Origin: Arthrobacter sp. ISL-65
Lineage (GTDB): Bacteria; Actinomycetota; Actinomycetes; Actinomycetales; Micrococcaceae
Length of the DNA stretch: 38,694 bases
Assembly (NCBI RefSeq): GCF_018613795.1
Contig: NZ_JAGGPN010000046.1
Span: forward strand, 1 to 38,694
Reading direction: 5' to 3'
Positions 30,216-38,377 of the stretch are shown piece by piece (the stretch's first letter is position 1; every line of letters starts with the position of its first letter). A model generated the notes under the pieces. The model did no database searches and was not told the origin of the DNA. It saw only the letters and a list, made by a program, of their open reading frames with translations. Both the position numbers and the translations under genes were made by a program.

Positions 30216-32708
30216 ATGACACGAAGGACAACCAGCCCCCTCGCTGGTTTCGGCAGCGGAGACCTTGCGGCCGCCGGCGGCAAGGGCTCGGCACTGGGTG
30301 AACTGCTGCGGCATGGGTTTCCGGTGCCCCCGGGCTTCGTTGTCACTACTGACGCCTACCGTTTGCTCCTTGCCGAGACGGGCCTGGGAGCGGCCCTGGA
30401 CAGCCTCGCTGATGAAAACACGGACGACGGCGGCGCTCTCCGCACGCTGTTCGCACACTTTGGCATGCCCTCCGCGTTGAGGGCGGAGATCGGCGAGGCG
30501 TACGCGGCCCTGGGCGGCGGCGCCGTGGCAGTCCGTTCCAGCGCCACCGCGGAAGACCTGCCCGGGGCGGCGTTCGCCGGCCAGCAGGACACCTTCCTGA
30601 ACGTCGTCGGCGAAGAGGCGGTGGCCAAGGCCGTCACTGACTGCTGGGCGTCCCTCTGGACCGACCGGGCCATTGCCTACCGGCGGCGGCAGGGGATCGA
30701 CCCCCGGGAGGTGGCGATCGCCGTCGTCGTTCAAGAGATGGTGCCGGCCGACGCAGCAGGCGTCATGTTCACGGCGAACCCCGTCACGGGTGAGCGCGGT
30801 GAGATCGTCGTGGACGCCAGCCCGGGTTTGGGGGAGGCGGTGGTTTCGGGGAGGGTGACGCCGGAGCGCTATCTGCTGGGCCGCACGGGGAAGATCCGCA
30901 GCTTCGTTCCCGGCGGCGGCGAGGTGGTGATCAGCCCCGATGCAGGCGGCGGGACGCGGGAGCAGCCCGGCAGCCGCAGCTCGGTTCCCTCCCTGGCCGG
31001 CGGCCAACTGGCGGAGTTGGCGGGCCTGGCCGGCAGGGCGCAAAAACACTTCGGCCGGCCGCAGGATATTGAATGGGCGCTGGCCGGCGGCCGGATTCAT
31101 GTCCTGCAGTCGCGGCCCATGACGGCGCTGCCGCCCCAGCCGCTCCGGCTCAACGCGATCCAGCGGCGGGTGGGGCCGTTCTTCGTCGAAATGTTCCAGG
31201 AGCGGCCCTACCCGCTGGATGTGTCCGGCTGGATGACGGAGGGGATCCTGGCCATGCTGCATCGGATGGCCGGAAGCGTCGGAGTGCGGTTCCCCACGGT
31301 CGAGGAACTGCTGCCCGAGGAGGACGGCGTTGTGGTGCAGCTGGTACCCCCGGTTCCGCGCCTTACGGTCCGCGCCCTGGCTGCACCGCTGACCCTGGCC
31401 CGCCGCGCGAAGCAGTTCAGAATGGCCGACTGGAAGAGCGATTCCCGGTTCATCACCTTCCTGGAGCAGGTGGAGCGGCTGAACGGACGGGACCCGGAAG
31501 GATTGCGTTGGGCGGAGGTTGTCGGCCTTGCGCGGGAGTGCTTCGCCACGATGCGGGGTGTTACCGACCTGCGCAGCTCCTACCTGCCCGGCATCTTCCT
31601 GCCCATGCTTCGGCTGCGCCTGATGCTGGTGCTGCTGGGTCGTTTGAAGCTGGCGTCCGCCCTGATCGCGGGCGCGGAAACCAGGACGAGCCAGGCGAAC
31701 CGTGCCCTGGAGCAGCTGGCCGCGATGGTCGGTGCGGATCCGGGGCTGGCCGGCGCCTTTGCGTCATCCGGCGCGCCCGCCTTGCTGCAGCTTGTGGAGC
31801 AGGACCCGGCGCACGCCGCCTTCCGCGAGGCGTTCGCCCGGTTCCTGCGCGAATACGGAAACCGTGAAACCGTCAGCGTGGTGCTGAGCAGTTCACCCAC
31901 CTGGTCTGACGCCCCCGAGGTGGTGCTGGGGCTGGTCAAGGCGCTCCTGGGCCAGCGGCCCCGCACTGCCGACCAGACCGGCGCGGCGCTGACGGAGCTG
32001 AAGCGGCATCCGCTCCTTCACTTCGGGCCCGTCCGGCGGCAGGTGCTCGCCGCCGTCGACGCGGCCCGGGCAGGCATGGCGTTCCGCGAGGACAGCCACT
32101 TCTACGCCACCAAGGTCATCCCGCCCATGCGCCGCGCGTACTCTGAGCTGGGCCGGCGCCTCGTTGCCGCTAACGTGATTGACGACCCCAAGGACGTCTA
32201 CCACCTGCGGTTCGAGGAACTGGAGGCATTAACGGACGACGGCGGCGCGCTGCCGCCTTCCGTCCGGCAGCGTTACCGGCCGCTGGTGCAGGCCAGAGCG
32301 GCCAAGCGACGTGAACTCGAGGGCATTCCGCTGCTGGACACGGCGCTGCTGTTCAAGAACCGCCGTCGCGCATCCGGCGTTCTTGTCTCCGGCACGCCGG
32401 CCAGCCGCGGCCGCGCCGAGGGGCCGGTGAGGATCATCAGGGGACCGGAGGAGTTTGGCCGGCTGCGCAGCGGCGACGTCCTCGTCTGCCCGTACACCAA
32501 TCCTTCCTGGACGCCGCTGTTCCAGCGAGCAGCCGCCGTCGTGGTGGACATGGGAGGCCTTGGCTCCCACGCGGCGATTGTGGCGAGGGAGTACGGAATC
32601 CCGGCCGTCATGGGGACCGGCACAGGCACGGGCATCCTGGCCGAGGGGCAGCGCGTCGTTGTGGACGGTGGTGCGGGTACGGTCTTTCCGGCTGGCGCGG
32701 ACGAATAA
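30216..32708 (+). CDS. ATP-grasp/phosphohistidine protein, rifampin-phosphotransferase-like
   Basis: An 830-residue protein with the layout of rifampin phosphotransferase rather than PEP synthase. First comes an ATP-grasp (PPDK_N) domain, residues 1-310: GGKGSALGELLRHGFPVPPG (split; 21-40), VRSSATAEDLPGA, GVMFTANPVTGERGE and HVLQSRPMT. A helical middle domain (about 320-720) follows. A C-terminal swivelling His domain has H785 in GGLGSHAAIVAREYGIPAVMG. The PEP-binding TIM barrel of PEP synthase is absent. Such enzymes move the beta-phosphate of ATP via His to a small molecule; whether that is a rifamycin is unknown. GAGGAG six bases before ATG 30216 fixes the start; the frame is open from 30030. 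Confidence 0.85.
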   Translation: MTRRTTSPLAGFGSGDLAAAGGKGSALGELLRHGFPVPPGFVVTTDAYRLLLAETGLGAALDSLADENTDDGGALRTLFAHFGMPSALRAEIGEAYAALGGGAVAVRSSATAEDLPGAAFAGQQDTFLNVVGEEAVAKAVTDCWASLWTDRAIAYRRRQGIDPREVAIAVVVQEMVPADAAGVMFTANPVTGERGEIVVDASPGLGEAVVSGRVTPERYLLGRTGKIRSFVPGGGEVVISPDAGGGTREQPGSRSSVPSLAGGQLAELAGLAGRAQKHFGRPQDIEWALAGGRIHVLQSRPMTALPPQPLRLNAIQRRVGPFFVEMFQERPYPLDVSGWMTEGILAMLHRMAGSVGVRFPTVEELLPEEDGVVVQLVPPVPRLTVRALAAPLTLARRAKQFRMADWKSDSRFITFLEQVERLNGRDPEGLRWAEVVGLARECFATMRGVTDLRSSYLPGIFLPMLRLRLMLVLLGRLKLASALIAGAETRTSQANRALEQLAAMVGADPGLAGAFASSGAPALLQLVEQDPAHAAFREAFARFLREYGNRETVSVVLSSSPTWSDAPEVVLGLVKALLGQRPRTADQTGAALTELKRHPLLHFGPVRRQVLAAVDAARAGMAFREDSHFYATKVIPPMRRAYSELGRRLVAANVIDDPKDVYHLRFEELEALTDDGGALPPSVRQRYRPLVQARAAKRRELEGIPLLDTALLFKNRRRASGVLVSGTPASRGRAEGPVRIIRGPEEFGRLRSGDVLVCPYTNPSWTPLFQRAAAVVVDMGGLGSHAAIVAREYGIPAVMGTGTGTGILAEGQRVVVDGGAGTVFPAGADE

Positions 32709-32746
32709 GGGCCGGTGGTGAGTGCCGGCGCTGTCATACTTTCGCT

Positions 32747-33304
32747 ATGAGGGTGACGGGGTGGCTTTCGCCGGACGAATTCTGGGGTGAGTACGAGCGC
32801 ATGGAGGAACTCGTTCGGGAGTCCTTCGGCGAGTTGCCCTGTTACGGACTCGACAAGTGGTCCGGGCCAATCGCAATAGGTGAGTGGGATCTTGGCAGCC
32901 GCCCACCCGCGGCGGTGGGCGTTGTTTTTGGCTCTGGAGACACGGGTCCCACGATCCAGGTCACCACCACCAGCCAGGATCCGCGGCTGAGCATTGCCCA
33001 CCGTCGGCTGATTCTCGACGGGCCTCCGCTCAGCGGAGAGGACCTGTCACGCCGTTTGCGGGTGCTCACCTCGTCGCGGAGCGAGGCAGTGTCGGTACCG
33101 GTCGACGGGGCGGAGGAACCCTTCGACGTATGGCGGGGCACCGACCGTTGGTGGGCCGCTGGCCAGCATGATGGCAACGGCCTGATGCTGGAAGGGACGA
33201 CGGGACTAGACGTAAGGGCACTGTCACTGCGTCGTGTTTCCGACATTGAGCCCTATTTGCAAGGCCGCCGCGCACAGATCCGCGCGGTCCGCGGAGAGCT
33301 GTAG
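32747..33304 (+). CDS. Hypothetical protein, 185 residues
   Basis: I do not recognise this protein. It begins with a helical WLSPDEFWGEYERMEELVRESFG segment (split over residues 6-28) and continues with a beta-rich part containing PTIQVTTTSQDPRLSIAHRRL. It is soluble with no signal peptide. Codon use resembles the neighbours. There is no clear Shine-Dalgarno; CATACT six bases before the ATG could be a -10 and the mRNA leaderless. It follows the phosphotransferase-like gene by 38 nt. Confidence 0.65.
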   Translation: MRVTGWLSPDEFWGEYERMEELVRESFGELPCYGLDKWSGPIAIGEWDLGSRPPAAVGVVFGSGDTGPTIQVTTTSQDPRLSIAHRRLILDGPPLSGEDLSRRLRVLTSSRSEAVSVPVDGAEEPFDVWRGTDRWWAAGQHDGNGLMLEGTTGLDVRALSLRRVSDIEPYLQGRRAQIRAVRGEL

Positions 33305-33459
33305 CTGGCTGGGCTGTTCCTTGGGTGGCTGTGGAGCCGGCTCGGGACTAGGGCTCGCGTCTGAGTCTTCCTGAAGCTTGTCCTCATGAGTTGCCGTCAG
33401 CGACAAGGTCCAGAACGGATCGCAATGCTTGCCAAGGATCTTTAGGGCAGACTGGTGGC

Positions 33460-34533
33460 GTGAGCGGAATCCGGTGGGTGCTGCACGTCGATCTCGACCA
33501 GTTCATCGCGGCCGTCGAAGTGCTCCGGCGGCCGGAGCTGGCGGGCAAGCCGATCATTGTCGGCGGTCGGGGCGACCCCACCGAACGAGCTGTGGTGTCG
33601 ACCGCGTCCTACGAAGCAAGGGCGTTCGGCGTGGGTTCCGGAATGCCCTTACGCATTGCGGCCCGGAAAGTGCCAGACGCTGTGATCCTGCCTGTCGACC
33701 AGGAGGCTTACCTCGCGGCGTCTGAAACGGTCATGGCTACCCTGCGCGCGCAGCCCCAAGCCACCGTGCAGGTGCTGGGTTGGGATGAAGCCTTTGTGGG
33801 CACTGAGACAGAGAATCCGGAAGCCTACGCCCGGCAGGTGCAGGCCGCTGTCCTGGAGCGAACCCAGCTGCATTGCAGCGTGGGCATCGGCGACACCCTG
33901 GTCCGTGCCAAGGTCGCCACCGGTTTCGGCAAGCCCGCCGGCGTCTTCCGTCTCACTTCCGGGAACTGGCTCGACGTCATGGGCAGTCGGCCCACCAAGG
34001 ACCTGTGGGGCGTCGGAACCAAAGTGGCGGGCCGGCTGGCCAAACTCGGCATCAACACAGTCGCCGAGCTCGCCGCATCCGACCCTCAAGACCTGGTCCC
34101 GGAGTTCGGCCCCAAGATGGGTCCGTGGTACGCGGAGCTCGGACGAGGGGACGGCGCCAGCGTTGTAGACGACACCCCGTGGGTTGCCCGCGGGCATAGC
34201 CGGGAGACCACCTTCCAGCGCGACCTGACCGAGCCTGGCCAAGTGGACGACGCACTGAGGGAGCTGACAGCGCGTGTCCTTGAGGATGTTGTGGCCGAAG
34301 GACGGCCGGTGGTTGGGCTGACCCTCAAGGTTCGGTACGCGCCGTTCTTCACCAAGACCCACGCGAGAAAGATTCCCGGGACATTCGACCGGAACGAAAT
34401 CCTCGCGCGGGTCCTGGACCTCGCAGCCGAAATCGAAGCGGCCCGTCCAATCCGGCTCCTGGGCCTGCGGGCCGAAATGGCAATGCCCGACGATGCCCGA
34501 AAAGGACATACGCCGACGCGCGGCGGTTGGTGA
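33460..34533 (+). CDS. Y-family DNA polymerase IV, DinB2 type lacking the steric gate
   Basis: A 357-residue translesion DNA polymerase. Catalytic acids are D11 (HVDLDQF) and D109-E110 (GWDEAF); the palm/fingers segments SYEARAFGVGSGMPLR and the little-finger domain are complete. It matches mycobacterial DinB2 closely in these segments. The residue at the steric-gate position, normally Phe/Tyr and Leu14 in M. smegmatis DinB2, is I16, so ribonucleotide incorporation is expected to be permitted. The GTG at 33460 gives the family N-terminus; the frame is open from 33391 without a ribosome site. No LexA/SOS box was seen. No C-terminal clamp-binding motif was obvious. Confidence 0.9.
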   Translation: MSGIRWVLHVDLDQFIAAVEVLRRPELAGKPIIVGGRGDPTERAVVSTASYEARAFGVGSGMPLRIAARKVPDAVILPVDQEAYLAASETVMATLRAQPQATVQVLGWDEAFVGTETENPEAYARQVQAAVLERTQLHCSVGIGDTLVRAKVATGFGKPAGVFRLTSGNWLDVMGSRPTKDLWGVGTKVAGRLAKLGINTVAELAASDPQDLVPEFGPKMGPWYAELGRGDGASVVDDTPWVARGHSRETTFQRDLTEPGQVDDALRELTARVLEDVVAEGRPVVGLTLKVRYAPFFTKTHARKIPGTFDRNEILARVLDLAAEIEAARPIRLLGLRAEMAMPDDARKGHTPTRGGW

Positions 34534-34606
34534 CGGCGTCGCTCCCTTCCTTACCAGCGCTCATGAATTGCCTCGCCCCGGCTGGCCAACGGTTCGCCAC
34601 CAGCAC

Positions 34607-34640
34607 AAGATGCCGTGGGCTTAACGGCCCGCGGCATCTT
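34607..34640 (+). terminator. Hairpin between the polymerase and photolyase-like genes
   Basis: A 14-bp stem (AAGATGCCGTGGGC at 34607-34620 with its complement ending at 34640, one G-T pair) closes a six-base TTAACG loop, about 75 nt after the polymerase stop and 24 nt before the next ATG. There is no U-run. It may end or attenuate the dinB transcript so that the next gene is expressed separately. Confidence 0.65.
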
Positions 34641-34663
34641 CGGCGTCTTGGGAGAATGGAATC

Positions 34664-35728
34664 ATGGAATTCAACCGGCTGCTGCAGATCCGGCGCATCT
34701 ATGCGCAAAGTGCTGCACTGGAGCTGCCCAGGGGCCAGGAGATCGTCGAACGCTGGCCGGATGCCGACGTCGTGCTTGTCGACAACCACTGGAACATCCC
34801 GGAGGTGCACGGTGATGAAACGAACGTGCCTCGCTGGTCCCGGATCAAAACGGAGGCGCTGGTCCTAGGCGTAAAGAAAGCGCTGACCGTCAAGCCGAAC
34901 GGCCGGTCCGCGGACTTCATTGCCCCCTCGACCGCGAACGGCTGCGCCATGGCATGCGCCTACTGCTACGTGCCCCGGCACAAGGGGTATAGCAACCCGG
35001 TCACTGTGTTCGCGAACATCGACCAGATTGCGGGGGCGCTTGAACGTCACGCCACACGCCAGGGCCTGAAGCTGGAACCCAACCAGTGCGACCCTGAACT
35101 CTGGGTCTACGACATCGGTGAAAACAGCGACTGCTCCGTCGACGCGCTGATCAGCGACAACGTGGAGGACCTCGTCACCCTCTTCCGCGACCTGCCCACT
35201 GCCAAGCTGTCCTTCGCCACCAAGTACGTGAACCCGGCAATGCTCGGCTGGGACCACGGCGGTCACACCAGGATCCGCTTTTCCCTCATGCCCGCGGACT
35301 TGGCAAAGTCGGTTGACGTTCGGACCTCGCCGGTTGCCGAACGCATGGCTGCAATCAACGACTTCGTGGATGCCGGCTACGAAGTGCACGTGAACTTCTC
35401 GCCTGTCATCATCACGGACACCTGGCTCAGCGATTGGGAGCAGTTGCTGCGACAACTCGATGCCACCCTGTCAGCCGCCGCGAAGGCCCAACTCGCAGCA
35501 GAAGTCATCTTCTTGACCCACAACGAGCGGCTCCACGAGGTCAACCTAGGGTGGCATCCGCAGGCCGAGAACGTGCTGTGGCGTCCGGACCTCCAGGAAT
35601 CGAAGGTCTCGTCCAATGGCTTCACTAACGTCCGCTACCGTTCAGGAACCAAGGCGGGCTATGTGCGGCAACTGACCGCGCTTATAGAGAAGATCGCGCC
35701 TTACTGCCGCATCCGCTACGCGTTCTGA
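34664..35728 (+). CDS. Spore-photoproduct-lyase-family radical SAM protein
   Basis: A 354-residue radical SAM enzyme. The [4Fe-4S] motif is C94-x3-C98-x2-C101 (CAMACAYCY). The YDIGENSDCSVD segment with C157 is characteristic of the SPL-like family found in non-sporulating actinobacteria; spore photoproduct lyase itself repairs a thymine-thymine UV lesion by radical chemistry with a conserved Cys. This organism type does not form endospores, so the lesion may be another UV or damage product. GGGAGAATGG lies upstream of the ATG. It follows the DinB2-type polymerase on the same strand, suggesting a shared role in DNA damage. Confidence 0.87.
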   Translation: MEFNRLLQIRRIYAQSAALELPRGQEIVERWPDADVVLVDNHWNIPEVHGDETNVPRWSRIKTEALVLGVKKALTVKPNGRSADFIAPSTANGCAMACAYCYVPRHKGYSNPVTVFANIDQIAGALERHATRQGLKLEPNQCDPELWVYDIGENSDCSVDALISDNVEDLVTLFRDLPTAKLSFATKYVNPAMLGWDHGGHTRIRFSLMPADLAKSVDVRTSPVAERMAAINDFVDAGYEVHVNFSPVIITDTWLSDWEQLLRQLDATLSAAAKAQLAAEVIFLTHNERLHEVNLGWHPQAENVLWRPDLQESKVSSNGFTNVRYRSGTKAGYVRQLTALIEKIAPYCRIRYAF

Positions 35729-35846
35729 GTTTCGAGGTTGCTGACGGCGTCGCTACATCGTCGGGACCGCCGAGATCTTTGCGCGGCGCGGTGGCATCGG
35801 CGAGGATGAACTCGATCCCCCTTGCTGCGATGAAGGAGTCGACGCG

Positions 35847-36188
35847 ATGACCAAGTATCTGATCTCGTTTCCGAGTGCCGCCATGGTCTTCCCTGACGAA
35901 GACCTGCAGGCCGTTTCGGATGCGTCGCATGCGGTCGTTCAGGAGGCGAAGGACGCCGGCGTCTGGGTGTTCGGTGGCGGCATCGATGAGAGCATCCCGC
36001 CCGTCATGGTCGACGGCGCTGGGACCGTGAGCGAGGGCACCTACCCGCAGACGACGCGGCTCGAAGGCGGCTACTCGGTGCTGGAGCTGCCCTCGTACGA
36101 TGCGGCCTTGGAGTGGGCCGCGAAGATCGCGGTCGCATGCCGTTGCGCGCAGGAAGTGCGCGCTTTCCAATACGACCCCGCCAGCTAG
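35847..36188 (+). CDS. YCII-related domain protein
   Basis: A 113-residue YCII-type (DGPF-like) ferredoxin-fold protein. Elements seen: an N-terminal beta-strand TKYLISFP, GVWVFGGGID in place of the usual G-x-hydrophobic strand, the DGAGTVSEGTYPQTTRLEGGY (split) loop and a C-terminal QEVRAFQYD strand. Many such proteins are encoded beside an ECF sigma factor; none is here. GGAG lies eight bases before the ATG. The function is not known with certainty for this subgroup. Confidence 0.82.
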   Translation: MTKYLISFPSAAMVFPDEDLQAVSDASHAVVQEAKDAGVWVFGGGIDESIPPVMVDGAGTVSEGTYPQTTRLEGGYSVLELPSYDAALEWAAKIAVACRCAQEVRAFQYDPAS

Positions 36189-36306
36189 GTCTCGGCTGGG
36201 TGATCGTCGTCGCTGTATTCGCGGGCGACATATTAAGCGCGCGGATTTGTCGCGCTCGACATCGGCCTCTGTCACCGATCGCGGTAAGAGCTTCCGGGCA
36301 AGGCCT

Positions 36307-36525
36307 TCAGGAAGGGCCAGCCGCGTCGCCCCACCAAGGCTCTGTTACTACGATGTCGACAGCATCGCCCAGGTTAATGCGCAATTGGCGCAGCGGGCCC
36401 ACTCCCTCGGCGAGCCATTCAGCATTGCCGGGACCGTCGAGTGGAAGCCTGTCCTCTTCATATTGCGAGTTCCACAACCGGACCCGCGGCCGCTCCTCTT
36501 GTTCGCTACTCCGCGAAACGAGCAT
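36307..36525 (-). CDS. Possible small protein, 72 residues, doubtful
   Basis: An open frame with protein-like segments RVRLWNSQYEEDRLPLDGPG and DAVDIVVTEPWWGD, and about 65% G/C in third positions, moderate for this genome. The nominal ATG overlaps the end of the decayed acetyltransferase, so the start may be lower. I do not recognise it; it may itself be a remnant in this degraded stretch. Confidence 0.3.
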   Translation of the reverse strand: MLVSRSSEQEERPRVRLWNSQYEEDRLPLDGPGNAEWLAEGVGPLRQLRINLGDAVDIVVTEPWWGDAAGPS

Positions 36526-36794
36526 GCATCAGAACACCGATGCCGCCCTCAAATGTGGTCGTGTGGAACCGTGGGCAAATTCCAAAGATGGGTCTTACCC
36601 CATCCGACAATGGATCCTTCAGCAACGGCCACCACGATGTGTCGATGAGCGTCGATGACTGCGTCTCTAATTGTTGAGGGATTCGCGGCGGTTCGACCGG
36701 CTTTTTCTTTGATCGCAGTTATGCCGTTGAGCCGGCGCAGGCGGGTCACGAAGCCTGATGGAGTGACGTATTGACCACCCGCCGGGGAACCCAC
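36506..36794 (-). pseudogene. GNAT acetyltransferase remnant with internal out-of-frame deletion
   Basis: In one frame the sequence reads AVIDAHRHIVVAVAEGSIVG and then WGKTHLWNLPTVP, a typical GNAT beta-strand pair, and then stops at 36549. In the next frame, overlapping this end, it reads RFHTTTFEGGIGVLMHARFAE to a stop at 36506, the typical C-terminal strand of the same family. The acetyl-CoA-binding middle (about 70 codons, with the R/Q-x-x-G-x-G/A loop) is missing. So the middle was deleted out of frame. The 5' end is uncertain; the GTG at 36794 is only nominal. Confidence 0.55.
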
Positions 36795-36908
36795 TACGGA
36801 CGATTACGGCCTCTAGGCCACGAAGAGAAATGAGTGGGGGCGGTGGTGCGTCCTGTCTGGCCTTCTTCGCCGCTTCACCAGAAGTGCTCCCAAGGCTAAG
36901 GTGACGAA

Positions 36909-37511
36909 ATGATAGCTCCCCGAAAAGGACAAGTCTCCAAGGCCAGTCCAATGGCGGGAAGGCAGACTTTTTCTCGGACGTCTAATGTCAGCACCAGATG
37001 TTCGCTGTCACCGTGGCCCCCTAGCCGCCAGCGCCCGAAGACCAAAGCCGCGCGAAGGGCCGCCTCGATGCTTGTTGCCGTGGTGGCCCTTTTTGGGCCT
37101 ATGTCATGCAGCGCCGGAAATCCTCCGCCGGGAGGAAGCCAACGCCCGTCGGTTACTCCATCGGCAGCGCCGCCGGACAAAACAAGCCCATCCATCCATG
37201 CCATCACGCCACATTCGAACCGGCTCATAACAGACAGCTCGCCCGCTACGGGCGAGACAGTTCCATGGACTCTGGTGAGAATCGACAACGAGACAAGCCG
37301 CATCTACCTGTCAGCCGAACAGGTTGGCTGTGCTGTGCCGTCTGTGGTGCATCTCCGGGAAACGCCGACGGAGATCGTCATCACCGTCACTGGCGCGCCC
37401 TCCTCGGCACCGTTCGGTAGCCCGTGCACCGCGCAGAAAGTGAGCCTCGTCGGTTACGTTCAGCTCGTTGAGCCAGTCGACGACCGCCGAATTGTGGGAA
37501 ACACCGCCTAG
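36909..37511 (+). CDS. Predicted lipoprotein, start uncertain
   Basis: The frame holds a signal sequence KAARRAASMLVAVVALFGPM followed by a lipobox Cys (GPMSC), then a Pro/Ser-rich linker and a 100-residue domain with WTLVRIDNETSRIYLSAEQVGC and ETPTEIVITVTGAP, with paired cysteines. The protein is thus probably exported and lipid-anchored. The ATG at 36909 would put 60 residues before the signal, so the true start is probably nearer 37040-37068 (ATG at 37068 is in frame, but leaves the basic n-region outside). The function is not recognised. Confidence 0.65.
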   Translation: MIAPRKGQVSKASPMAGRQTFSRTSNVSTRCSLSPWPPSRQRPKTKAARRAASMLVAVVALFGPMSCSAGNPPPGGSQRPSVTPSAAPPDKTSPSIHAITPHSNRLITDSSPATGETVPWTLVRIDNETSRIYLSAEQVGCAVPSVVHLRETPTEIVITVTGAPSSAPFGSPCTAQKVSLVGYVQLVEPVDDRRIVGNTA

Positions 37512-37939
37512 GACTCTGTGGCCGTGATGCGTCACCCCAAGTCTCTTTGGCGAACCCCCACCGCGAAGTTTTTCGAGAGGGCCCAGCCCATGAGCCGCCG
37601 CATTTAGCCAGTTGTCGTGCATTGCCTGACCTATTGGGAGCCGCAAGTGACGACGGCACGGCCTTGATGAACTTCGTCAGCGGGGACGGCTGGAAATCTT
37701 TCGCGGAGACAACGGCTGCAGCGATCTCATCCCGGCCAAACGGGTAGGCCCACCCTTTGGGTAGTTTGTCACGGTCATAGCGCCGACATGGTCCCTCAGC
37801 CCTGCATCCTGGGGTTACGTGCGCCGGCGCTGCCTGGTTTGAAGGCGCTGAGCGTACCCGGCAACCATGACCTTTACCGGACGGTCTCTCGACGCTCGGG
37901 ACTGACAATACTGGCCGATTGGGCGATGCGGTTCGGGCG
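37512..37939. other. Stretch without a supported gene, possible decayed ORF on minus strand
   Basis: No gene is supported. On the minus strand, LPKGWAYPFGRDEIAAAV followed by SAKDFQPSPLTKFIKAVPSS (about 37790 down to 37640) looks protein-like with roughly 70% G/C in third positions. A neighbouring frame then continues with QAMHDNWLNAAAHGLG. No start codon with a ribosome site was found. This may be a frameshifted relic, in line with the acetyltransferase remnant nearby. Confidence 0.3.
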
Positions 37940-38377
37940 TCAGTCTTTCTTCAGTTCCTCGGCGAGCATAACGAGGATCCCGCTGGGACCGCGGAGGTAC
38001 GTGAGCTTATAGAGGTCGGCGTAGGTCGCCACGCCGCGTAGCGGATAGCATCCGTGCTTTGCAGCTACCTCAAGGGCCTTATCGATGTCGTCTACCGAGA
38101 AGGCCACGCGGTGCATGCCAATGTCGTTGGGACGCGTCGGGTTCGACTCGATCGCTTCGGGATGGATGTATTCGAAGAGCTCAAGTCGACCATGACCGTC
38201 TGGGGTCTGGAGCATTGCAATGTTGGCATGGTTTCCATCAAGTCCAACGGCAGTATCGGTCCACTCCCCGCTGACCGTGTCACGGCCGATGACCGTAAGG
38301 CCGAGATCGGTGAAAAAGGCGATTGCTGCTTCGATGTCGCGAACAGCGATACCCACATTCTCAAGTTTGATGGCCAT
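37940..38377 (-). CDS. VOC-family (glyoxalase/bleomycin-resistance fold) protein
   Basis: A 145-residue vicinal-oxygen-chelate protein with two beta-alpha-beta-beta-beta modules. The first begins ENVGIAVRDIEAAIAFFTDLG with metal-ligand candidates E116-type residues not certain; the second has MHRVAFSVDDIDKALE. The C-terminal LRGPSGILVMLAEEL is typical. Members are lyases, dioxygenases or drug-binding proteins; the specific role cannot be assigned. TACTTT six bases before the ATG suggests a leaderless mRNA. Confidence 0.85.
   Translation of the reverse strand: MAIKLENVGIAVRDIEAAIAFFTDLGLTVIGRDTVSGEWTDTAVGLDGNHANIAMLQTPDGHGRLELFEYIHPEAIESNPTRPNDIGMHRVAFSVDDIDKALEVAAKHGCYPLRGVATYADLYKLTYLRGPSGILVMLAEELKKD

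Noticed and set aside
33224..33406. Minus-strand 60-codon frame, Pro/Ser/Glu-rich
   Set aside because: It starts with TTG without a ribosome site, overlaps the 3' end of the gene at 32747, and has low complexity; too weak to report as a gene.
33305..33459. LexA/SOS box upstream of the DinB2-type polymerase
   Set aside because: Searched for a TCGAAC...GTTCGA-type dyad by eye; none found, so no SOS control is claimed.
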